From assembly GCA_963820795.1 (NCBI GenBank), contig CAWGBJ010000006.1:164064-228063 (forward strand): a stretch of 64,000 nt of DNA. Reading direction: 5' to 3'. The notes under the pieces are model-generated. The model saw nothing but the letters and a program-made list of their open reading frames with translations. It was not told the DNA's origin and made no database searches. The DNA is from Roseiarcus sp963820795. GTDB taxonomy: Bacteria; Pseudomonadota; Alphaproteobacteria; Rhizobiales; Beijerinckiaceae. This document shows positions 59,075 to 64,000 of this stretch, in pieces (the stretch's first letter is position 1; the number at the start of each line of letters is the position of its first letter). The position numbers and the translations under genes were made by a program.

Positions 59075-60664
59075 ATGAAAATCAGCACTCTCGCCGGCCT
59101 CGCCCTGGTCGCCTCCCTCGTCAGCGCGGGGACCGTCTCGGCCAAGACGCTCGTCTACTGCTCCGAAGGCAGCCCCGAGAATTTCACCCCGGCAATCAAC
59201 ACGACAGGCACAAGTTTCGATGCGGCGCGCCCCGTCTACAATCGCCTGACAGAATTCAAGCGCGGCACGACCGAAGTCGTCCCGGGTCTCGCCGAAAGCT
59301 GGGACATAACCGACGGCGGCAAGACGATCACCTTCCACCTGCGCAAAGGCGTCAAGTTCCACTCCCTGAAGGACTTCATGCCGACGCGCGACTTCAATGC
59401 CGACGACGTGTTGTGGTCAATCGACCGGCAATGGAAGCCGGACCATCCCTATTACAAGGTGTCGGGCGGCAAGTACGACTACTTCAACGACATGGACATG
59501 CCGGCTCTTCTCGACTCGGTCTCGAAGACCGACGACTACACCGTTGTCATGAAGCTCAAGACGCCGAACGTCGCAATTCTCGCCAATCTGGCGATGGACT
59601 TCATGGCGATCGGCTCGAAGGAATATGCCGACTTCCTTCTGAAGAAGGGGACGCCCGAGCAGTTCGATCAAGCGCCGGTCGGCACCGGTCCGTTCTCGTT
59701 CGTCGCCTATCAAAAGGATTCGGTGATCCGCTACAAGGCGAACAAGGATTATTACGGCGAGAAGCCGCTGGTCGACGACCTCGTCTTCGCCATCACGCCC
59801 GACGCGACCGCCCGTTACGCCAAGCTCAAGGCCGGCGAATGTCACATCAACGCCTACCCGCGCCCGGCCGACCTTGCCGAGATGGAGAAGGATCCGTCTC
59901 TCAAGGTGATCCACGCCCCAGGTCTCAACGTGGCCTACTGGGCGTTCAACAACTCAAAGCCCCCGTTCGACAAGAAGGAGGTCCGTGAGGCGCTGTCGAT
60001 GGCGATCGACCGCGACGCCATCATCAAGGACGTCTATCTCGGGGCCGGCGAGAAGGCCGCCACCCTGATCCCGCCGACCATGTGGTCCTACGACGACAAG
60101 ATCCCGAACGTGCCTTACGACCCCGAAAAGGCGAAGGCGATGCTGGCTGCTGCAGGCGTTCACACGCCGCTCGACATCGATCTCTGGTATCAGCCGGTCT
60201 CGCGCCCGTACAACCCCAACGGCAAGCGGATCGGCGAGATGATGCAGGCCGACCTCGCCAAGATCGGCGTCAACGCCAAGCTCGTCACCTATGAATGGGG
60301 CGAGTACCGAAAGCGCATCGAGGACGGCGAGGACATGACGGGCCAAATGGGCTGGACCGGCGACAATGGCGACCCCGACAATTTCTTCTTCTTATTGAGC
60401 TGCCCCGAAGGCAAGCCGGCCGGAAACAATATCTCGAAATGGTGCAATCAGGAGTTCGACGATCTGCTCGTCAAGGCGCGCGTGGTTCCGGATCAGGCGG
60501 AACGCGCCAAGCTCTACCAGCGCATGCAGGAGATCGAACATGCCGAGGCGCCCTCCCTGCTCCTCGCCCATTCCATCGTCTACGAGGCGATGCGCGCCAA
60601 CGTGACGGGATACAAGCAAAGTCCGCTTGGAACGCATGCCTTCGAGGGCGTAGACATCCAATAG
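59075..60664 (+). CDS. ABC transporter substrate-binding protein, dipeptide type (DppA-like)
   Basis: 529 aa from ATG 59075, preceded by AGGAGGA 6 nt upstream. A clear Sec signal peptide (KISTLAGLALVASLVSAGTV, cut near SAK). Family 5 extracellular binding protein: LAESWDITDGGKTITFHLRK, GTGPFSFVAYQKDSVIRYKA, YGEKPLVDDLVFAITPDATA, REALSMAIDRDAIIKDVYLG and WTGDNGDPDNFFFLL are typical of DppA/heme-dipeptide binding proteins. Periplasmic. Exact ligand cannot be inferred. Confidence 0.92.
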   Translation: MKISTLAGLALVASLVSAGTVSAKTLVYCSEGSPENFTPAINTTGTSFDAARPVYNRLTEFKRGTTEVVPGLAESWDITDGGKTITFHLRKGVKFHSLKDFMPTRDFNADDVLWSIDRQWKPDHPYYKVSGGKYDYFNDMDMPALLDSVSKTDDYTVVMKLKTPNVAILANLAMDFMAIGSKEYADFLLKKGTPEQFDQAPVGTGPFSFVAYQKDSVIRYKANKDYYGEKPLVDDLVFAITPDATARYAKLKAGECHINAYPRPADLAEMEKDPSLKVIHAPGLNVAYWAFNNSKPPFDKKEVREALSMAIDRDAIIKDVYLGAGEKAATLIPPTMWSYDDKIPNVPYDPEKAKAMLAAAGVHTPLDIDLWYQPVSRPYNPNGKRIGEMMQADLAKIGVNAKLVTYEWGEYRKRIEDGEDMTGQMGWTGDNGDPDNFFFLLSCPEGKPAGNNISKWCNQEFDDLLVKARVVPDQAERAKLYQRMQEIEHAEAPSLLLAHSIVYEAMRANVTGYKQSPLGTHAFEGVDIQ

Positions 60665-60718
60665 GCAGGCGGCGGCCCTGCCCGCCAGGAGCGGGGCCGA
60701 TCGCCATCGGGACCGGCC

Positions 60719-61732
60719 ATGCTTGCCTATTTTCTCCGCCGCGCGGTATTGACGATTCCGACTTTTCTGGCGCTGATGTTCCTGACCTTCATCGCCATCC
60801 GCCTCGTCCCCGGGGATCCGGTCGAGGTCCGGGTCGGCGAGCATGGAATTTCGCCAGAGCGGCTCGCCGTGTTCCGCCATGAGCTCGGTCTCGACCAGCC
60901 GGTGTGGAAGCAGTTTCTCGACTACGCCTGGAAGCTCCTGCACGGGGATTTCGGCGTGTCGCTGGCGACCCAGCAGAAAGTGCTGACGGAGTTCCTGACG
61001 CTCTTCCCGGCGACGCTCGAGCTCTCGTTCTTCGCCATGCTGTTTGCCGTCGCAGTCGGCGTTCCGGCCGGCGCGATCGCCGCGGTCAAGCGCGGCGGCT
61101 TCTTCGATCAGGCGCTGATGACCATTTCGCTGTTCGGCTATTCGATGCCGATCTTCTGGTGGGGCCTGCTTCTCATCATGTTCGTTTCCGTCAAACTCGG
61201 GCTTCTACCCGTCTCGGGCCGCATCGATCTGATCAATTACGATTTCGCCCAACCGACGGGCTTCATGACGATCGACGCGCTGCTGTCGGGTCGGCCCGGC
61301 GCGTTCCTCGATGCTCTGCGGCATCTCGTCCTGCCGGCGATCGTACTCGGCACCGTGCCGCTCGGCGTCATCGCGCGCATGACCCGCTCCTCGATGCTGG
61401 AAGTCCTGAACGAGGACTACGTGCGGACCGCCCGCGCCAAGGGTCTGACGCCGAGCCGGGTCGTCGGCGTCCACGCGCTCCGCAATGCGCTTTTGCCGGT
61501 CGTCACGGTGATCGGTCTCTCGGTCTCGGGCCTGATGGCCGGCGCAGTGCTGACAGAGACGATCTTCTCCTGGCCCGGCGTCGGCAAATGGCTGATCGAA
61601 TTGATCGGCCGGCGCGACTATCCGGCGTTGCAGGGCGGCGTCATGCTCATCTCCGCTGTCGTCATCCTCGTCAATCTGTTCGTCGACCTCATCTACGGCG
61701 CGATCGATCCGAGGATCCGCCATGGGCGCTGA
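60719..61732 (+). CDS. Dipeptide-type ABC transporter permease (DppB-like)
   Basis: 337 aa, six membrane segments. The start LAYFLRRAVLTIPTFLALMF and RLVPGDPVEVRVGEHGIS are the DppB N-terminus; EDYVRTARAKGLTPSRVVGV is the EAA loop that contacts the ATPases. It begins 54 bp after the binding-protein gene and overlaps the next permease by 11 bp. Confidence 0.93.
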   Translation: MLAYFLRRAVLTIPTFLALMFLTFIAIRLVPGDPVEVRVGEHGISPERLAVFRHELGLDQPVWKQFLDYAWKLLHGDFGVSLATQQKVLTEFLTLFPATLELSFFAMLFAVAVGVPAGAIAAVKRGGFFDQALMTISLFGYSMPIFWWGLLLIMFVSVKLGLLPVSGRIDLINYDFAQPTGFMTIDALLSGRPGAFLDALRHLVLPAIVLGTVPLGVIARMTRSSMLEVLNEDYVRTARAKGLTPSRVVGVHALRNALLPVVTVIGLSVSGLMAGAVLTETIFSWPGVGKWLIELIGRRDYPALQGGVMLISAVVILVNLFVDLIYGAIDPRIRHGR

Positions 61733-62654
61733 CATCGCCGCCGGCGGACGCGCCTCTCCGGCCGAAGACAGCGATTCGCCGGCGTTCTCGCAGCCATCGG
61801 CGCCTGCCGCCTTCTGGGCCGCGTTTCGGGAAAACAAGGGCGCCGTCTTCGGCCTCGCCGTCTTCGGCCTTGTCGTCTCGCTGGCGCTGGCGGCCAGCCT
61901 TGTCGCGCCCCATTCGCCGATCGAGCAGTTCCGCGACGCCGTGCGCGCCCCGCCGGTGTGGGAAGAGGGCGGCTCTTGGCGCTTCATTTTGGGTACTGAC
62001 GGCGACGGCCACGACATGCTGTCGCGCCTGATCTTCGGCGCGCGTGTCTCACTGTTCATCGGCTTTTCGGTGATGAGCGTATCCTTCATCATCGGCGCCG
62101 TCCTCGGGCTCATTGCCGCCATGACCGGCCCGATCGTCGACGTGGCCATCACCCGTCTCATGGACCTGATCATGGCGGTGCCGAGCCTCGTGCTCGCCAT
62201 CCTGGTGGTCGCGGTGCTCGGTCCGAGCCTCACCAACACCATCGTCGCGGTGACCATCGTCTATCTGCCGGGCTACGTGCGGCTCGTGCGCGCTTCCGCC
62301 ATGGGCGAGCTCAACAAGGACTATGTGACGGCCGCGCGCGTCGCCGGCGTCGGGCCTCTGAGGCTCGCCTGGTCGACGGTGCTGCCGAATTGCCTCGCCC
62401 CCCTCATCGTCATGGCGGCGCTCGGCGTCTCGAATGCCATTCTCGAGGCGGCGGGCCTCGGCTTTCTCGGCCTCGGCGCGCAGCCGCCGACCCCCGAATG
62501 GGGATCGATGCTCGCCGACTCGCGCGAGTTCATCCGCTCCGATCCCTGGATCGTCACGCTGCCCGGTCTCGCAATCCTCATCACGGTCATCGCCATCAAT
62601 CTGACCGGCGACGGCCTGCGCGACGCTCTCGATCCGAAGATGCGGCGGAGCTGA
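61722..62654 (+). CDS. Dipeptide-type ABC transporter permease (DppC-like)
   Basis: 310 aa. NKGAVFGLAVFGLVVSLALA is the first membrane segment, FILGTDGDGHDMLSRLIFGA the conserved DppC region, DYVTAARVAGVGPLRLAWST the EAA loop and GFLGLGAQPPTPEWGSMLAD the family signature. The ATPase genes (dppD/dppF) that normally follow are absent; the next gene is an adenylate cyclase. Confidence 0.93.
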   Translation: MGADIAAGGRASPAEDSDSPAFSQPSAPAAFWAAFRENKGAVFGLAVFGLVVSLALAASLVAPHSPIEQFRDAVRAPPVWEEGGSWRFILGTDGDGHDMLSRLIFGARVSLFIGFSVMSVSFIIGAVLGLIAAMTGPIVDVAITRLMDLIMAVPSLVLAILVVAVLGPSLTNTIVAVTIVYLPGYVRLVRASAMGELNKDYVTAARVAGVGPLRLAWSTVLPNCLAPLIVMAALGVSNAILEAAGLGFLGLGAQPPTPEWGSMLADSREFIRSDPWIVTLPGLAILITVIAINLTGDGLRDALDPKMRRS

Positions 62655-62717
62655 GCCCAACAAAGGTCACGCGGTCGGCTATTGTGCTAACTTGCCCTTT
62701 AGAGGCGGGAGGCAGCC

Positions 62718-64000
62718 GTGGCGGAAACCCGAAAGATTGCGGCGATTTTGGCCGCCGACGTCGTCGGTTTCAGCCGGCTCACGGGCGCCGACCAAGACGG
62801 CACATTGGCGGCGCTTAGGGCTCTGCGCGCCGAACACACCGATCCGATGATCGCAGCTCATAACGGGCGCGTATTCAAGCGTACTGGTGATGGCTTTCTC
62901 GTCGAATTTCGCAGTGTCACGGAGGCCGCGCGGTGCGCGATGGGCCTTCAGGCCATGATGCCGCAACGAAATGCTGGTCTATCTCCCGAGCGTCGCATTG
63001 AGTTTCGTATCGGGGTTCACCTCGGCGACATCGTCGAGGAAGCTGACGGGGACCTCATGGGCGATGGTGTCAACATCGCGGCCCGCCTCGAAGGCATATG
63101 CGAACCGAACTGCGTCTGTCTCTCCGGCGCAGCCTACGACCAGATCCGCGACAAGCTGGATTACCACGTCGTCGATCTGGGCGAGAGGGAGCTGAAGAAC
63201 ATCAGGCGCCCGGTCAGGGCGTATCAAATCGGAATGAGCCCTACTGCAGTCGCACTTGGAGCGGCCGCGCCAAACCGCGCGGCGTCGAGCCCGCCCCTCA
63301 CGGATCGCACCTCGCTCGCGGTACTTCCGTTCCAAAACCTCGGCGGCGATCCCGAGACGGACTATTTCGCCGACGGCGTGATCGAGGATGTCATCACGGC
63401 GCTCAGTCGTGTCCGGTGGCTCTTCGTGATCGCTCGGAACTCATCCTTCGTCTACAAGGGAAGGTCGATCGACGCCCGTCAGATCGGGCGCGAACTCGGC
63501 GTCCGATACCTTCTCGAGGGCTCAATCCGCAAGGCGGGAAAGCGGGTGCGGATTTCGGCGCAGTTCATCGAGGCCGCTGTGGGCCGGCATATTTGGGCCG
63601 ATCGTTTCGAGGGCGACCTCGCGGAGATATTCGAACTCCAAGATCGCATCACTATAGGCGTTATTGTCGCGGCGGAGCCGAGCCTTCGGCTGGCCGAGAT
63701 CGAGCGCGCGCAAAGGAAGCCAACGGACAATCTCGACGCTTACGATCTCTACCTTCGGGCGCTGCCGTACATCAACGCCTACACGAGGGAAGGCTTCACT
63801 GAAGCCGAGGGCTTGCTGCGCAGGGCGATCGCGCTTGATTGCGCCTACCCGTACGCTTCTCGCTGCCCTAGCGGAATGTCTTGTCCGGATGACGCTGAAT
63901 GGATGGGTTTCGGACAAAGCGGCGAGCACGGAGGAAGCTTGCGATCTCGCCGGGCGAGCGGTCAGGGCAGATCCGGAAAACGCAGCTGTCCTTGCTGTTG
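62718..64000 (+). CDS. Class III adenylate/guanylate cyclase with TPR-type C-terminus (cut by window; frame break near 63858)
   Basis: Starts GTG 62718 after GGGAGG. Residues about 5-175 are the cyclase domain: ILAADVVGFSRLTGADQDG and RTGDGFLVEF supply the two metal Asp, and GDGVNIAARLEG the Asn/Arg transition-state pair, so it should be active. Then LAVLPFQNLGGDPETDYFAD, IARNSSFVYKGRSIDARQIG and RYLLEGSIRKAGKRVRISAQ form the TolB-N/FlgO-like region found in rhizobial cyclases, before a TPR region. Near 63858 family-like sequence (ALAECLVRMTLNGWVSDKAA) moves to the next frame, implying one extra base. The 3' end lies outside. Confidence 0.85.
   Translation, partial: MAETRKIAAILAADVVGFSRLTGADQDGTLAALRALRAEHTDPMIAAHNGRVFKRTGDGFLVEFRSVTEAARCAMGLQAMMPQRNAGLSPERRIEFRIGVHLGDIVEEADGDLMGDGVNIAARLEGICEPNCVCLSGAAYDQIRDKLDYHVVDLGERELKNIRRPVRAYQIGMSPTAVALGAAAPNRAASSPPLTDRTSLAVLPFQNLGGDPETDYFADGVIEDVITALSRVRWLFVIARNSSFVYKGRSIDARQIGRELGVRYLLEGSIRKAGKRVRISAQFIEAAVGRHIWADRFEGDLAEIFELQDRITIGVIVAAEPSLRLAEIERAQRKPTDNLDAYDLYLRALPYINAYTREGFTEAEGLLRRAIALDCAYPYASRCPSGMSCPDDAEWMGFGQSGEHGGSLRSRRASGQGRSGKRSCPCC

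Overview
The window is GC-rich bacterial chromosomal DNA with tightly packed, often overlapping genes. Gene content points to an alphaproteobacterium of the Rhizobiales (Hyphomicrobiales): a hisBHAF run next to ubiE-ubiB-coaBC-dut, rpsT beside an enoyl-CoA hydratase gene, DUF3297, an allantoinase/OHCU-decarboxylase fusion, and an oxygen-dependent (cobG/cobN) cobalamin pathway. Family-level placement is only a guess (Beijerinckiaceae/Methylocystaceae-like).

Layout. 1-4 kb: a truncated DUF1254 gene, a Crp-family regulator, a broken membrane-protein remnant and hslVU with a sigma-32-like promoter. 4-7.6 kb: a degenerate ISAs1-family copy, a small DUF2892 / carboxymuconolactone-decarboxylase / rhodanese group, and an IS1595-family element with clean ends. 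7.9-11.5 kb: purine/ureide catabolism (guanine deaminase, PuuE-UraD fusion) and an enoyl-CoA hydratase. 11.5-13.9 kb: TSUP exporter, rpsT, DUF3297, VOC protein and a decayed cupin gene. 13.9-22.4 kb: a housekeeping run on the minus strand (hisB-hisH-hisA-hisF-ubiE-ubiB-coaBC-dut-rrf2-cysK). 22.5-26.6 kb: a scarred region with pseudogenes, intergenic repeats, two methyltransferase genes (one AT-rich and frameshifted) and a fragment of a neighbouring gene.

26.6-46.9 kb is the most distinctive region. A compact minus-strand operon joins a ChW-like surface protein, a small RTX protein, a GT4 glycosyltransferase, a type I secretion ABC exporter with its HlyD adaptor, a Sel1-repeat protein, a three-module WbsX/GT4/GT2 protein, a polysaccharide pyruvyl transferase and an exported GH99-like protein. 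Two very large GT2 proteins are transcribed divergently. Together they look like a system that makes a glycan and exports an RTX protein to the cell surface; the physical link between the two is an inference.

47-58.6 kb is an aerobic cobalamin cluster headed by a cobalamin riboswitch: (small ORF)-DUF1636-cobW-cobN-cobG-cobH-cobI-cobJ, then cobK on the opposite strand, then cobL-cobE-cobM. 59-62.7 kb encodes a Dpp-type peptide ABC transporter (binding protein and two permeases, no ATPases). The window ends in a class III adenylate cyclase gene that shows a single-base frame change near its cut end. Single-base frame breaks recur across the window, so some may be sequence errors rather than true mutations.
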